Shown piece by piece: positions 21,833-31,211 of a stretch of DNA of 64,000 nucleotides. Position 1 is the stretch's first letter; the number at the start of each line of letters is the position of its first letter. The DNA is taken from the NCBI RefSeq assembly GCF_001043055.1, contig NZ_JYLF01000011.1, forward strand, positions 1 to 64,000, read 5' to 3'. This DNA comes from Pseudomonas weihenstephanensis. GTDB lineage: Bacteria > Pseudomonadota > Gammaproteobacteria > Pseudomonadales > Pseudomonadaceae. The position numbers and the translations under genes were made by a program. The notes under the pieces are model-generated. The model had not been told where the DNA came from, did not search any database, and saw nothing but the letters and a program-made list of their open reading frames with translations.

Positions 21833-22510
21833 CTACTTGTGCAACTCTAGCGCTTGAATCGCCTTGGCACTTGCCTGCTCCTGCCCGGCGCGAGAAAGGT
21901 CATTAGCGGCTTTTAGCCAGCGTGCCCGATCAACATGGGCCGGTAATTGCCCCGGCGACACCACCAGCACAGCCCAGCCTCCGGCATCCTTCCAGGCCGA
22001 CTCAAACTTATCAAAGTCCATTAACCTGCGCCGCTCCATACCTGCGCGCAATAACACGGTCTGCTTGGTGCGGTTGAAGCCCACCAACATCGCGTAACGC
22101 GGCGTAGACCAAACAGTGCCGTCAGTGAACCGCAGCATCACCGGATAACCTGCGGCCACTTGTGTCAGCAGCGCCGAGAGCGATTTATCCAGGGGATAAA
22201 CCAACAATCCATATTCGGATACCAGTTTTTCCATATTGCTTTGCAACGCGTCTTCAGCACCCGGCAACTTTAATGGCTTGGTCAACAGTCCGGGTGTAGT
22301 ACGAATCCGTTGTTCGCTGAACATACTCGCCAGCACTTGTGGGCCACTCTGGTTGGCATTGCCACGAAAGAACGGCACCCCATTGAGTTCAACCCGCTCA
22401 GGCAACTGACGCAGGTCGGGCCGCTCAACACTGGCACAACCCGTCATAAGCAACACTAAAACACCGGCCCACCACACTCGCGTCAATTTCAAGCCCATCA
22501 CTGCACGCAT
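21833..22510 (-). CDS. Lipoprotein with degenerate C39-peptidase-like fold
   Basis: A 225-residue lipoprotein: signal peptide ending VLLMTGCAS (Cys about 25). The body follows the C39-like papain layout of PFFRGNANQSGPQVLASMF (where peptidases have QCGP), a VAAGYPVMLRF segment, and PRYAMLVGFNRT (where peptidases have a His), then WKDAGGWAVLVV. The catalytic Cys and His positions appear to be Ser and Arg, so it is probably not a protease. It may instead bind peptide or peptidoglycan fragments. AGGGAG precedes the ATG. Confidence 0.7.
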   Translation of the reverse strand: MRAVMGLKLTRVWWAGVLVLLMTGCASVERPDLRQLPERVELNGVPFFRGNANQSGPQVLASMFSEQRIRTTPGLLTKPLKLPGAEDALQSNMEKLVSEYGLLVYPLDKSLSALLTQVAAGYPVMLRFTDGTVWSTPRYAMLVGFNRTKQTVLLRAGMERRRLMDFDKFESAWKDAGGWAVLVVSPGQLPAHVDRARWLKAANDLSRAGQEQASAKAIQALELHK

Positions 22511-22730
22511 GCTCCCTCGCCTTGAATAGAGGCTGGATGTTCAATACCCAGCATGGTCGCCGATCATAGGGCGCACGCCTGTCGAGGTATAGCCTTAACC
22601 CGCAGTTTGCCCCGCCATATAGAGCGAATCAGTCGATGACTCTCGACCTTTGGTCAATAGCTTGAAACACACCAGCGGCTAGACTGTCACTTGTTATGTG
22701 TGCATGCCCATTTAGGGCAAGGAGGCACTG

Positions 22731-22898
22731 ATGAGCCCGGCCTTAACCATTTTCCTACTATTCAGCGGCTGGCTGGCCGTTGCGGCTGCCATGCTCTGGG
22801 GCGTGATGCGTATCAGTCGACGCCATCATCCGCAAACGGTGCCCGCTCAAAAAAAACCCGCTGACACACCCAAGATCAACACCGCTAATGCTCATTAA
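22731..22898 (+). CDS. Small single-span membrane protein (55 aa)
   Basis: A 55-residue protein starting MSPALTIFLLFSGWLAVAAA, with one membrane segment (about 4-26) then a basic cytoplasmic tail (MRISRRHHPQ) and a Lys/Pro/Asn-rich end. AAGGAGG, a perfect ribosome-binding site, lies 6 bases before the ATG. It is too short for routine gene calling but well supported by the start signal and membrane topology. Function unknown. Confidence 0.65.
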   Translation: MSPALTIFLLFSGWLAVAAAMLWGVMRISRRHHPQTVPAQKKPADTPKINTANAH

Positions 22899-22904
22899 AT
22901 AAAA

Positions 22905-22940
22905 AAGCCGCCCCACCCCTTAAGGGAGGAACGGCCTGCT
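22905..22940 (-). terminator. Terminator of the TerC-family gene
   Basis: On the minus strand GCCGTTCCTCCCTTAAGGGG pairs back on itself with GGGGCGGC and is followed by six T. Confidence 0.75.
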
Positions 22941-22954
22941 GCATCACTGCGACG

Positions 22955-23710
22955 TTACTTCACCAAAGCAGCCTGGCGTTTTTCACGAACCCGTCGCGCC
23001 AAAATGTTAAGTGTTTCGACCGTCGCCGAGAACGCCATCGCGGCATACACGTAGCCTTTAGGCACGTGAGCACCAAAACCTTCGGCAATCAAGGTCATGC
23101 CAATCATGATCAGGAAGGCCAGCGCCAACATCACCACGGTCGGGTTTTCATTGATGAACTTGGCCAATGGCTCCGATGCCAGCAGCATTACCAACACCGC
23201 CACCACTACTGCAATCACCATAATCGGCAAGTGCTCAGTCATACCGACTGCAGTAATGATGCTGTCGATCGAAAACACCAGGTCCAGCATCAGAATCTGA
23301 CCAATCGCGGCCGCAAAGCCTAAAGAAATTGCAGACGACTGACCTTCACTCTCACCTTCTGCCTGCGGACTCATGCTGTGGTGAATTTCACTGGTAGCCT
23401 TCCATACCAGGAACAAACCACCGGCAATCAGGATCATGTCCTTCCATGAGAAAGCTTGCCCCAGCACTTCAAACACCGGCGCGGTCAACTGCACGATATA
23501 AGCGATGGTGCTGAGCAAACCCAGGCGCAAAATCAGCGCCATGCCGATACCAATGCGGCGCGCCTGGGTACGAAATTTCTCCGGCAACTTGTTAGTCAGG
23601 ATCGAGATGAAGATCAGGTTATCGATCCCCAGCACGATCTCCATCACGATCAATGTGGCCAACGCCACCCAGGCTGTAGGGCTGGCGGCCAGTTGTAAAA
23701 GGTATTCCAT
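22955..23710 (-). CDS. TerC-family integral membrane protein
   Basis: A 251-residue protein with about seven membrane helices. It contains the two TerC-family acidic intramembrane motifs, [12 protein letters not shown] (about 24-35) and [14 protein letters not shown] (about 140-153), which are thought to bind metal ions. The family includes TerC (tellurite resistance) and Mn2+ exporters such as Alx/MeeY. It lies alone between a small membrane gene and a lipoprotein gene, with its own terminator. The transported ion cannot be fixed from sequence; manganese is plausible. Confidence 0.88.
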   Translation of the reverse strand: MEYLLQLAASPTAWVALATLIVMEIVLGIDNLIFISILTNKLPEKFRTQARRIGIGMALILRLGLLSTIAYIVQLTAPVFEVLGQAFSWKDMILIAGGLFLVWKATSEIHHSMSPQAEGESEGQSSAISLGFAAAIGQILMLDLVFSIDSIITAVGMTEHLPIMVIAVVVAVLVMLLASEPLAKFINENPTVVMLALAFLIMIGMTLIAEGFGAHVPKGYVYAAMAFSATVETLNILARRVREKRQAALVK

Positions 23711-23740
23711 AGGTGCGATCTGACTCAGTAGTAAGACGTG

Positions 23741-23983
23741 TTAAATAGTGTGCGACGACTCTTTACGCGCTTGCTCGGGCGCTTCTTTGTCCTCGGGTTT
23801 AGCCCCGGTGACATCATTGAGCGCCTGTTCGGCAGCTTTATGCGTGTCATCAATTGCCTGTTTGGCGCTTTCTGCGGTTTTACTGAGCATCTGCTGCGCG
23901 GCTTTTTCCGCTTGATCACATCCGCCCATCATCAATAGCGCTGCCGCCAACAAGGTCGCCACGCCCACATTCTTGATTGTCAT
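23741..23983 (-). CDS. Small coiled-coil lipoprotein (80 aa)
   Basis: An 80-residue lipoprotein with signal peptide ending LLMMGGCDQ (Cys at 22). The mature part is a charged Ala/Lys/Glu-rich helix (KAAQQMLSKTAESAKQAIDD), like many small periplasmic helix-forming lipoproteins of Pseudomonas. It is just upstream of the TerC-family gene on the same strand (30-base gap), so the two may be co-transcribed. Function unknown. Confidence 0.75.
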   Translation of the reverse strand: MTIKNVGVATLLAAALLMMGGCDQAEKAAQQMLSKTAESAKQAIDDTHKAAEQALNDVTGAKPEDKEAPEQARKESSHTI

Positions 23984-24116
23984 CGTGTTTTTCCTCTGTC
24001 ATCGGGGTCGCGGCCTGCACACGCGAATAACGCGGGATTCTAAAGAGACAAACAGTTCAGGAAAATTCGTATTTTTAAGCGCTATACTTCGCTTTTTACG
24101 AAGTGTTACGCATCAA

Positions 24117-25022
24117 ATGCTCAACTACCGTCAGCTCCACTATTTTTGGGTTGTTGCCAAGACCGGCAGCATCGTCCGCGCCTGTGAACAATTGAACCTC
24201 ACGCCACAGACCATCAGTGGGCAAATCAGCCTGTTTGAGCAGACCTACGGCCTGCCACTGTTTCAACGCGTGGGCCGGCAACTGGAACTCACCGAGACCG
24301 GACGCCAGGTGCTGCCCTACGCTGAACACATTTTTCAAGTGGGCAGCGAACTCCAGAGCATGTTGCGCATGTCGCCCAAGGAGCAGCAGATTTTATTCCG
24401 GGTCGGGGTGGCCGATGTGGTCCCAAAATCGATCGTGTATCGCTTGATTGCGCCGACGATGGAGCTGGATGAGCCGATTCGCATCACCTGCCGCGAGGAC
24501 AAGCTCGATCGCCTGCTCGCGGACCTGGCCATTCAACGCCTGGATTTGGTGATTTCCGACAGCCCAATGCCCTCTCACCTGGACATAAAAGGCCTGAGCC
24601 AAAAACTGGGGGAATGCGGGATCAGTTTTTTTGCCACTCATGCGTTGGCGAAACACTACTCAGAAAACTTTCCGCAGTGCTTGCAAGGCGCTCCGTTGCT
24701 CATACCCGGCCCGGAAACAGTGTTGCGCAGCCGCTTGTTGCGCTGGCTGGCCGAACTGCAAATTCAGCCACGCATCGTCGGTGAGTTCGATGACAGCGCC
24801 CTCATGCAGGCTTTCGGGCAGTCGGGCATTGGCGTTTTTATTGCACCCAGCGTGATCGCCAAAGAAGTCATGCGCCAGTTTGACGTTGAGCTGATAGGCC
24901 ACACCGAGGCGGTCACCGAATCGTTTTACGCCATCACCGTGGAGCGCAAGATCAAGCACCCCGGCATCGTTGCGATTACCGAAGGTGCGCGGCGCGAACT
25001 GTTTACTGACCTGGAAACTTAA
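24117..25022 (+). CDS. nhaR: LysR-family regulator NhaR
   Basis: A 301-residue LysR-type regulator starting MLNYRQLHYFWVVAKTGSIV at 24117. The N-terminal helix-turn-helix contains LTPQTISGQISLFEQ, and the effector domain has VGVADVVPKSIVYRL, LDLVISDSP, GECGISFF, LLIPGPETVLRSRLLRW and GEFDDSALMQAFG. These follow E. coli NhaR segment by segment (for example LTPQTITGQI, VGVADALSK, IGECGVSFW, LLIPGRRSMLGRKLL). NhaR activates a sodium/proton antiporter gene in response to Na+. No nhaA is adjacent here. The frame extends 48 codons upstream but the similarity starts at 24117. Confidence 0.85.
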   Translation: MLNYRQLHYFWVVAKTGSIVRACEQLNLTPQTISGQISLFEQTYGLPLFQRVGRQLELTETGRQVLPYAEHIFQVGSELQSMLRMSPKEQQILFRVGVADVVPKSIVYRLIAPTMELDEPIRITCREDKLDRLLADLAIQRLDLVISDSPMPSHLDIKGLSQKLGECGISFFATHALAKHYSENFPQCLQGAPLLIPGPETVLRSRLLRWLAELQIQPRIVGEFDDSALMQAFGQSGIGVFIAPSVIAKEVMRQFDVELIGHTEAVTESFYAITVERKIKHPGIVAITEGARRELFTDLET

Positions 25023-26173
25023 GCACAGACCGCGCGGGTTTTAGATGTCATCAGCAACAAAGCCAGCAAGATCGACAGCACAATGAACCCGGCAGCCGCA
25101 AAACCCAGGCTGCCCAAGCCGTAATGATCAATCACCCGACCACCCACCATTGCCCCTAAACCGATACCCAAATTAGCCCCGGCAATGTTGAGCGATGCTG
25201 CAAATGCGGGCGCGTGAGGCGCCACTTTCATCAAGCGCACATGGCTCACCAGGAACAGCGCCGCCTGCGTCACCCCCCATACACCCATCGCCGCCGCCAG
25301 CCCGAGCGTTGAGTGAATGCTGGGCACCAAGGCGACCATCCCGCCGATCATAAAGGCGCAAAACACCATCGAGGCAATCAGCGGATGACGATCCACCATC
25401 CGCCCGCCCAACGAGTTACCGATCAGACCAACAGCACCGAACCCCATCAGGCACCAACCGACCAATGTGCCGTTAAAGCCTGCCAACCGCTCCAAAATGT
25501 CTGCCAGATAGGTGTATGCCGTAAACATGCCGCTGAATACCAGCACGGACAGCACAATATGGCCGATCAACAGCGGATTGCGCAGCATGCCCAATTGCGA
25601 GCGTAGCGTGACGGTCTCTTTGGCCACGCGAGTGGCCGGCAGGTAGATCCACAGCAGTAAGGCCTTGGCCAAAGCCACTACCGCCAAAATGGCGAACGCA
25701 CTGCGCCAGCCCCACGCATCCGATATCAGTGTGCCCACTGGAATACCGAATACCGTAGCGCAAACAATCCCGAAGCCGATCTTGGCAATGGCTCGCCCAG
25801 CAAAATCAGGACCCACGATATCCACTGCGGTTTCACTGGCCAATGCCCAGAACACCGGCAATCCAAGGGCCGGTAATAACCGGGCAAATGCCATCACCCA
25901 AATGTTGGGCGCCAGCGCTGCCACCGTGTTGGCAAAAGCAAACATCAGCAAGATGTTTATGAACAGACGCTTGCGCTCAAAGCGGGCGAAATAAGCAGTC
26001 AAAAATGGCCCCAACGCTGCAACGGTGAAGGCAAACAAGGTCACCAATAAGCCGGCCTGAGGCACGCTTACCTCTAGGTCGCGCGCGATTGATGGCAACA
26101 GGCCAACAATGATGAATTCAGTCGTAAGCACGGTAAAACCGGCCGCAGACAGCAGCAAGATAGGCAACAGCAT
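25019..26173 (-). CDS. MFS efflux transporter (DHA1/AraJ-like)
   Basis: A 384-residue major facilitator with twelve predicted helices. It resembles the arabinose-efflux/AraJ and YdhP type: TTEFIIVGLLPSIARDLEVS (about 15-35, helix 1 exit), LRNPLLIGHIV, YLADILERLAG and GGRMVDRHPL (loop 8-9). I chose the ATG at 26173, with GGAG about 7 bases upstream. Its 3' end overlaps the convergent nhaR end by four bases. Substrate unknown; related pumps export drugs, sugars or purines. Confidence 0.85.
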   Translation of the reverse strand: MLLPILLLSAAGFTVLTTEFIIVGLLPSIARDLEVSVPQAGLLVTLFAFTVAALGPFLTAYFARFERKRLFINILLMFAFANTVAALAPNIWVMAFARLLPALGLPVFWALASETAVDIVGPDFAGRAIAKIGFGIVCATVFGIPVGTLISDAWGWRSAFAILAVVALAKALLLWIYLPATRVAKETVTLRSQLGMLRNPLLIGHIVLSVLVFSGMFTAYTYLADILERLAGFNGTLVGWCLMGFGAVGLIGNSLGGRMVDRHPLIASMVFCAFMIGGMVALVPSIHSTLGLAAAMGVWGVTQAALFLVSHVRLMKVAPHAPAFAASLNIAGANLGIGLGAMVGGRVIDHYGLGSLGFAAAGFIVLSILLALLLMTSKTRAVCA

Positions 26174-26517
26174 GAAAAACTCCAGAGACAGCAACGCCAG
26201 CGAAGCAACGAGTCCGCTGATTTGAAGAAGTGTGGGGAGGGCAATATTAACAGAATGTTTCGAGCGTAGCGTGCGTTGAATCCATGCAGGCCAAGCCCTG
26301 GGCGTGTGACAGATTGCCCTTGTACGGGAAAGTTCCTACACCGCTATGATAAAGTCCGCCCCTGCGCCATGGTTTTAGTCACACAGACGTGTTTAACACG
26401 CCCGGCTATCATCAGCCGCGCAGGTCCCGTCCTGCGATTTTTGCTGAGCAGCCTGCCCGTTTGCTGTTCGGCGCAAGATCACTGAATGCAATGCCCACAA
26501 CAACTAGAGAGTCCCCT
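26174..26517. other. Intergenic region between divergent transporter genes
   Basis: A 344-base region with no gene I can support. A possible -10 (TATGAT, 26345-26350) could start the sstT message, leaving a leader of about 160 bases; no good -35 or riboswitch fold is obvious. Confidence 0.5.
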
Positions 26518-27744
26518 ATGACTGACGCTTCACCTTCCCTGTTGCACCGGCTCAAACGCACCAGCCTGGTGACCCAGATTGTGATCGGGTTGATTGCCGG
26601 GATTCTGCTGGCCTGGCTCGCGCCATCAGCTGCACTGTCCGTGGCTTTTATTGGCAAGCTGTTTGTCAGTGCATTGAAAGCCGTCGCACCGATTTTGGTG
26701 TTCGTACTGGTCATGGCCTCGATTGCCAACCATAAGCACGGGCAGGAAACCCACATCCGGCCCATCCTGGTCCTCTACCTGTTCGGCACCTTTGCCGCCG
26801 CCGTTGTGGCTGTTGTTGCAAGCATGCTCTTTCCTTCCAACCTGGTGCTTTCCACGCAAGACATTGCCGTGTCGGCCCCCGGTGGTATCGGTGAAGTGTT
26901 GCAAAGCCTGCTGCTGAGCGTGGTCGACAACCCGGTGAACGCTCTGATGAACGCCAACTTCATTGGCATTCTGGCGTGGGCTATTGGTATGGGCATTGCG
27001 ATTCGCCATGCCGGAGAGACCACGCGCACCGTGCTCAATGACTTGTCGAACGGCGTGACCTTGATCGTGCGCGTCGTAATCCGCTTTGCACCCCTGGGTA
27101 TTTTCGGGCTGGTGGCTTCGACCCTCGCCTCTTCGGGTTTCAACGCACTGCTGGGCTACTTGCACCTGCTCGCCGTACTGATCGGCTGCATGCTGTTTGT
27201 GGCGTTAGTGGTCAACCCGCTGATCGTATTCTGGAAGCTGCGTCGCAACCCGTTCCCGCTGGTCTTTATGTGCTTGCGTGAAAGTGGCATCACCGCGTTT
27301 TTCACCCGCAGCTCGGCCGCCAACATCCCGGTGAACATGGCACTGAGTGAACGTTTAGGGCTGCATGAAGACACCTACTCTGTGTCGATCCCGCTGGGCG
27401 CCACCATCAACATGGCAGGTGCGGCGATTACCATTACCGTGCTGAGCCTGGCAGCGGTGCACACGCTAGGTATTGAAGTCGATGTGCCGACAGCCATCTT
27501 GCTCAGTGTCGTGGCGGCTGTTTGCGCCTGTGGCGCATCGGGCGTGGCGGGTGGCTCGTTACTGCTGATCCCGCTGGCGTGCAGCCTGTTTGGCATCCCG
27601 AGCGAGATTGCGATGCAAGTCGTGGCGGTGGGTTTCATCATCGGCATTCTGCAGGATTCGGCAGAAACCGCGCTCAACTCCTCCACCGACGTGTTATTTA
27701 CAGCGGCAGCCTGCATGGCTGAAGACAAAGCCGTACAACGCTAA
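26518..27744 (+). CDS. sstT: Serine/threonine:sodium symporter SstT
   Basis: A 408-residue DAACS-family transporter matching SstT closely. It starts [20 protein letters not shown] and keeps the signature stretches [56 protein letters not shown] and [13 protein letters not shown]. It takes up L-serine and L-threonine with Na+. I chose the ATG at 26518; an in-frame extension upstream has no similarity. It is followed by a long perfect hairpin. Confidence 0.93.
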   Translation: MTDASPSLLHRLKRTSLVTQIVIGLIAGILLAWLAPSAALSVAFIGKLFVSALKAVAPILVFVLVMASIANHKHGQETHIRPILVLYLFGTFAAAVVAVVASMLFPSNLVLSTQDIAVSAPGGIGEVLQSLLLSVVDNPVNALMNANFIGILAWAIGMGIAIRHAGETTRTVLNDLSNGVTLIVRVVIRFAPLGIFGLVASTLASSGFNALLGYLHLLAVLIGCMLFVALVVNPLIVFWKLRRNPFPLVFMCLRESGITAFFTRSSAANIPVNMALSERLGLHEDTYSVSIPLGATINMAGAAITITVLSLAAVHTLGIEVDVPTAILLSVVAAVCACGASGVAGGSLLLIPLACSLFGIPSEIAMQVVAVGFIIGILQDSAETALNSSTDVLFTAAACMAEDKAVQR

Positions 27745-27755
27745 ACCTCCCGATA

Positions 27756-27784
27756 TTCAAGCGCAGCCCAGGGCTGCGCTTGAA
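27756..27784 (+). terminator. Hairpin after sstT (terminator-like)
   Basis: TTCAAGCGCAGCCC and GGGCTGCGCTTGAA are exact reverse complements around a single base, giving a stem of about 12 bp with a short loop. No T-run follows, so it may act as an mRNA-end stabiliser or terminate with help. Confidence 0.6.
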
Positions 27785-27823
27785 TGCTGACCGTGCGCTA
27801 CTCAGCGCAACGCCATCTCACAC

Positions 27824-28333
27824 TCAGAACGCACCCATGTAATCGCGCTTGCCGACTTCAACGCCATTGTGGCGAAGGATCGCGTAGGTGGTGGTCACGT
27901 GGAAGAAAAACTGGGGCAGACCATAGGTCAACAAGTAAGCCTGACCCGTGAAGCGCTTTTCTTTGGGCGTGCCCTGACGGGTGATGATTTCAATCCCTTC
28001 CTTGCCATCAACCTGCTCGGGCTTGATGGTGTCTACAAAGGCCAGCACTTTGCTGATCAATGCTTGCAGCTCTGCAAAGGTTGTTTCGGTGTCGTCGTAT
28101 TTTGGCAGTTCGATTTGCGCCAGACGTGCCGAAACACCCTTGGCGAAATCGACCGCAATTTGCACCTGACGCACCAGCGCGAACATGTCCGGGGCCAGAC
28201 GTGCTTGCAGCAACACACTCGGGTCGATGTTCTTGGCCGTCGCGTGCGCCTCAGCTTTGCTCAGCACACCGCTCATGGCGTTAAGCATTTGTTTGAACAC
28301 GGGAATGGATGCGTCATACAGAGAGATAGTCAT
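27824..28333 (-). CDS. DUF1993 family protein
   Basis: A 169-residue protein with the DUF1993 pattern: MTISLYDASIPVFKQMLNAM at the start, LAPDMFALVRQVQIA (about 45-60), IELPKYDDTETTFAELQALI and a C-terminal YLLTYGLPQFFFHVTTTYAI, LRHNGVEVGKRDYMG. The fold is a DinB-like four-helix bundle, and the conserved HVTTTYAILRHNGVE end is typical. Activity is not established. I chose the ATG at 28333; the longer frame upstream overlaps the divergent yceH promoter. Confidence 0.88.
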   Translation of the reverse strand: MTISLYDASIPVFKQMLNAMSGVLSKAEAHATAKNIDPSVLLQARLAPDMFALVRQVQIAVDFAKGVSARLAQIELPKYDDTETTFAELQALISKVLAFVDTIKPEQVDGKEGIEIITRQGTPKEKRFTGQAYLLTYGLPQFFFHVTTTYAILRHNGVEVGKRDYMGAF

Positions 28334-28465
28334 GTAAGTCTCGACAGTCTGTGGGCGGGAATTAATGTGCGGCGAATTATAGCCCTGTAGCAGCGCGCAA
28401 GCGGCTTGTCTTTTAGCCAGCATTGGTTCTAGGCTAGCCGCCTTCCAACACACAAGGAAAGCGTG

Positions 28466-29110
28466 ATGAGCACAGAACACGATACCGACGTCGAACCCCG
28501 GCTCAATAGCACGGAAATTCGCATCCTCGGCTCCTTGATCGAGAAACAGGCCACCCACCCCGAGACCTACCCGCTGACCCTCAACGCACTGGTGCTGGCT
28601 TGCAATCAAAAAACCAGCCGCGAACCGGTGATGAATCTAAGTCAGGGCCAGGTCGGACAAAGCTTGCGCGCGCTTGAAGGACGAGGCTTCACTCGTTTGG
28701 TGATGGGCAGCCGTGCAGACCGCTGGGAGCACCGGATCGATAAGGTACTGGAGCTTGTGCCCGCCCAGATGGTGTTGATCGGGCTGCTCTTTCTGCGCGG
28801 TCCGCAAACCCTGAATGAGCTGCTGACCCGCAGCGCACGCTTGCACGACTTTGAAGACACCGAGCAAGTACAGCACCCGTTGGAACGATTGATTGCGCGC
28901 GACCTGGCCCTGCTGCTGCCTCGCCAGAATGGTCAGCGTGAAGACCGCTACATGCACGCCCTAGGCGATCCGGCTGACATCGAAACGATCATGGCCGCTC
29001 GCCAGCAACCTGCCGAGCGCGGGGCCAGCGCTGGCATCTCGCTGGAGCGTTTCGAAGCACTGGAGGCTCGGATCACCGCGCTCGAAGCTCGCCTGGCCGA
29101 ACTTGAGTAA
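28466..29110 (+). CDS. yceH: YceH family protein (DUF480)
   Basis: A 214-residue protein with two winged-helix-like repeats of DUF480: [40 protein letters not shown], then the second repeat with [16 protein letters not shown]. The C-terminus is a short coiled coil ([20 protein letters not shown]). AAGGAAAG precedes the ATG at 28466 by 4-6 bases. YceH is widely conserved in gamma-proteobacteria; its role is not established. Confidence 0.9.
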   Translation: MSTEHDTDVEPRLNSTEIRILGSLIEKQATHPETYPLTLNALVLACNQKTSREPVMNLSQGQVGQSLRALEGRGFTRLVMGSRADRWEHRIDKVLELVPAQMVLIGLLFLRGPQTLNELLTRSARLHDFEDTEQVQHPLERLIARDLALLLPRQNGQREDRYMHALGDPADIETIMAARQQPAERGASAGISLERFEALEARITALEARLAELE

Positions 29111-29148
29111 ACAGTTGGCCGGATGCGCTGGTTCACCCGGCCACCACC

Positions 29149-29967
29149 TCAACGGCGTGCGAACTCGACAGCCGCCTGAAATTGCTCAGGGGTCGGGCGC
29201 ACGCCGGTGTACAGCACAAATTGCTCTACGGCCTGAATCGCAATGACCTCAAGCCCGGTAATTACCTGCTTGCCTTGCGCGCGCCCACGAACGATCAAAG
29301 GGGTTTCAGAGGGAATCGCCACCACATCGAAGATGATTGACGCCTGATCAATCGCCCCGGCCTCGAACGCCAATTGATCGGCCTCTGCCCCGCCACTCAT
29401 ACCCACTGGCGTGACATTGATCAGCATTTGCGGGCGCTGTGCACCCAGCTCAGGTTGCCATTGATAACCACAGTTGGCGGCCAATGCCCTGCCACTCGCT
29501 TCATTTCGCGCCACGATCAAACCATTGCGATAGCCCCCGTCCCGCAGCGCCGAGGCAACCGCCTTGGCCATGCCGCCACTGCCACGCAAGGCAAACGTGG
29601 TGTCTTTATCCACTTGATGGGTTTCAAGCAACTGCGCAATGGCGATGTAGTCGGTGTTGTACGCTTTGAGGTGACCGTCGGTATTGACGATGGTGTTGAT
29701 CGAATCAATGGCCTTGGCCGACGCATCCAGCTCGTCGACCAAAGCAATGCACGCTTCCTTGAAGGGCATGGACACACCGCAACCGCGAATACCTAGCGCC
29801 CGAATACCGGTGATTGCGCCTGCCAGATCCTGGCTGCTGAACGCCTTGTAGTAGTAGTTCAGGTCCAGTTGGCCATACAGATGATTATGAAAACGCAACC
29901 CGAAATTCCCCGGCCGGCCCGACAGCGATATGCACAGCCGGGTGTCTTTGTTCGGATTCATTTGCAT
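29149..29967 (-). CDS. Shikimate 5-dehydrogenase-like protein (HI0607/SdhL type)
   Basis: A 272-residue NADP-binding enzyme resembling Haemophilus HI0607 throughout: LCISLSGRPGNFGLRFHNHL, ALGIRGCGVSMPFKE (catalytic Lys region), YNTDYIAI, the nucleotide-binding GSGGMAKAVASAL, NVTPVGMSGG and FDVVAIPSETPLI. It is a divergent shikimate dehydrogenase paralogue distinct from AroE; the in vivo substrate is uncertain. I start it at the ATG 29967, six bases after GGAG, rather than the ATG two codons upstream that abuts the GGAG. Confidence 0.85.
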   Translation of the reverse strand: MQMNPNKDTRLCISLSGRPGNFGLRFHNHLYGQLDLNYYYKAFSSQDLAGAITGIRALGIRGCGVSMPFKEACIALVDELDASAKAIDSINTIVNTDGHLKAYNTDYIAIAQLLETHQVDKDTTFALRGSGGMAKAVASALRDGGYRNGLIVARNEASGRALAANCGYQWQPELGAQRPQMLINVTPVGMSGGAEADQLAFEAGAIDQASIIFDVVAIPSETPLIVRGRAQGKQVITGLEVIAIQAVEQFVLYTGVRPTPEQFQAAVEFARR

Positions 29968-30200
29968 GCTCATCTCCAGGCAGAACGCTTTCAGATAAAC
30001 GGCCAGAGCCGTTTCGAGTGTTTTGGTTAATCATGGACGGGCAGATCACGCTGAAACGTGTCAGCTGGCGCAGACCTTACACAACATTTACCGACATGCG
30101 CCGCATGTTTTTCAAGAAATGCGGTCTGAGTATTATCCCCGCACTCATTTTGTGGCCTGGTACAGGCCACATTGCCGGGGCTGGAATTCGAGGATTCGTC

Positions 30201-30551
30201 ATGTTGCGCAGTATCCCAAAAGTCGCTTTGCTGATCGGCGCATTGGCTGTCGCCGGCCAAGCCTCTGCCCACGGTCGCTGGGGCCCTGGCCCGGCCCTGT
30301 TTGGTGCAGTGGTGGGCGGTGCGATCATCGGCTCGGTCATTTCGAGCCACGATCAACGCCCGGTCTACGTGCAACAACCGGTCTATGCTCAGCCCCCGCC
30401 GGTGTATGTACAGGCGCCACCGGTGTATTACCAGCCACAACCGGTGTATGTGCCGCCCCCCCAACCCGTTTATTACCAGGGTTACTATGGCCGGCCACAA
30501 CCGGTGTATTACGGCCCACCACGCGGTTACTACGGCCCGCCGCGCTGGTAA
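30201..30551 (+). CDS. Secreted Pro/Tyr-rich repeat protein
   Basis: A 116-residue exported protein: signal peptide of about 23 residues (LLIGALAVAGQASAHG), a short glycine-rich hydrophobic segment (LFGAVVGGAIIGSVISSH), then repeats of PVYVQ/PVYYQ and a GYYGRPQPVYYGPPRGYYG tail. GAGGA precedes the ATG at 30201. Similar Pro/Tyr-rich periplasmic or surface proteins occur in Pseudomonas; I know of no assigned function. The repeat likely forms an extended polyproline-like structure. Confidence 0.75.
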   Translation: MLRSIPKVALLIGALAVAGQASAHGRWGPGPALFGAVVGGAIIGSVISSHDQRPVYVQQPVYAQPPPVYVQAPPVYYQPQPVYVPPPQPVYYQGYYGRPQPVYYGPPRGYYGPPRW

Positions 30552-30578
30552 CGGCAGATGGTCTGGATAGATGATGTG

Positions 30579-30623
30579 AATGTCGCAGGTGAGACACAAA
30601 ATGTAACTTACCTGCGGCATGAT
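30579..30623 (+). terminator. Hairpin after Pro/Tyr-rich gene
   Basis: CGCAGGTGAG (30584-30593) pairs with CTTACCTGCG (30607-30616) with one mismatch; no strong T-run follows. Weak terminator candidate. Confidence 0.45.
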
Positions 30624-30711
30624 TAATGCCGTGCGTACCCGCTGGCTTGCCACTCATGGCTGACACCACCTGCTTACACATCTCAATACCTATAAAAACA
30701 AGGAAGGCTCC

Positions 30712-30906
30712 ATGCCAACACAGAACCCTCACCACACCGCTGGCTTGTGCACCTCCAGCAAGGTTTACAACGCACTCACCGAACTCAAACAACTCGAAGG
30801 GCATCGCTCTGCCAAGCTGGTCTCACTGCTGGCGCAGCATTTGGTCAACAAAGGGTTGATCAGCGATCACGAAGTCATGCACATGCTGGACCTGGTGGTG
30901 GATTAA
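30712..30906 (+). CDS. Small conserved-looking protein (64 aa)
   Basis: A 64-residue helical protein: MPTQNPHHTAGLCTSSKVYN, then KQLEGHRSAKLVSLLAQHLV and ISDHEVMHMLDLVVD. AAGGAAGG lies about 6 bases before the ATG. No signal or membrane segment. Function unknown; the ribosome site and coding-like composition support it. Confidence 0.6.
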   Translation: MPTQNPHHTAGLCTSSKVYNALTELKQLEGHRSAKLVSLLAQHLVNKGLISDHEVMHMLDLVVD

Positions 30907-31016
30907 CCTGCCACACGCACTACCCTCATCACTGTCGATGGCGACTATCAAGCGCAATGATTTTTTGTGCCGCGGCGCACGCCGTAAGGTGCTCTCATTG
31001 ATAGATGGAGGTGTGT

Positions 31017-31211
31017 ATGTCCAAGATTCATGTCATGTCCGTGGTGGGCAGTGCAGTACCCGCCCCGCTTCGCGCCGATGGGCTGTTAGCGTGCTGGTAC
31101 GTGGTGATCGACGGCGTGCCTGTCAGCGGCCCGTTTACTTCTCGCGCCGCCGCCCAGGTCAAAGCCACCTGCGAAACAGATAAAACAGCGCCACACTGCA
31201 CACGACACTGA
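31017..31211 (+). CDS. Small protein of unknown function (64 aa)
   Basis: A 64-residue protein starting MSKIHVMSVVGSAVPAPLRA at 31017 with GGAGG 5 bases upstream (an ATG four codons earlier sits inside this site). It contains WYVVIDGVPVSGPFTSRAAA, a beta-hairpin-like segment. Its 3' end overlaps the end of azlD on the other strand by 53 bases, a convergent overlap. Confidence 0.6.
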   Translation: MSKIHVMSVVGSAVPAPLRADGLLACWYVVIDGVPVSGPFTSRAAAQVKATCETDKTAPHCTRH

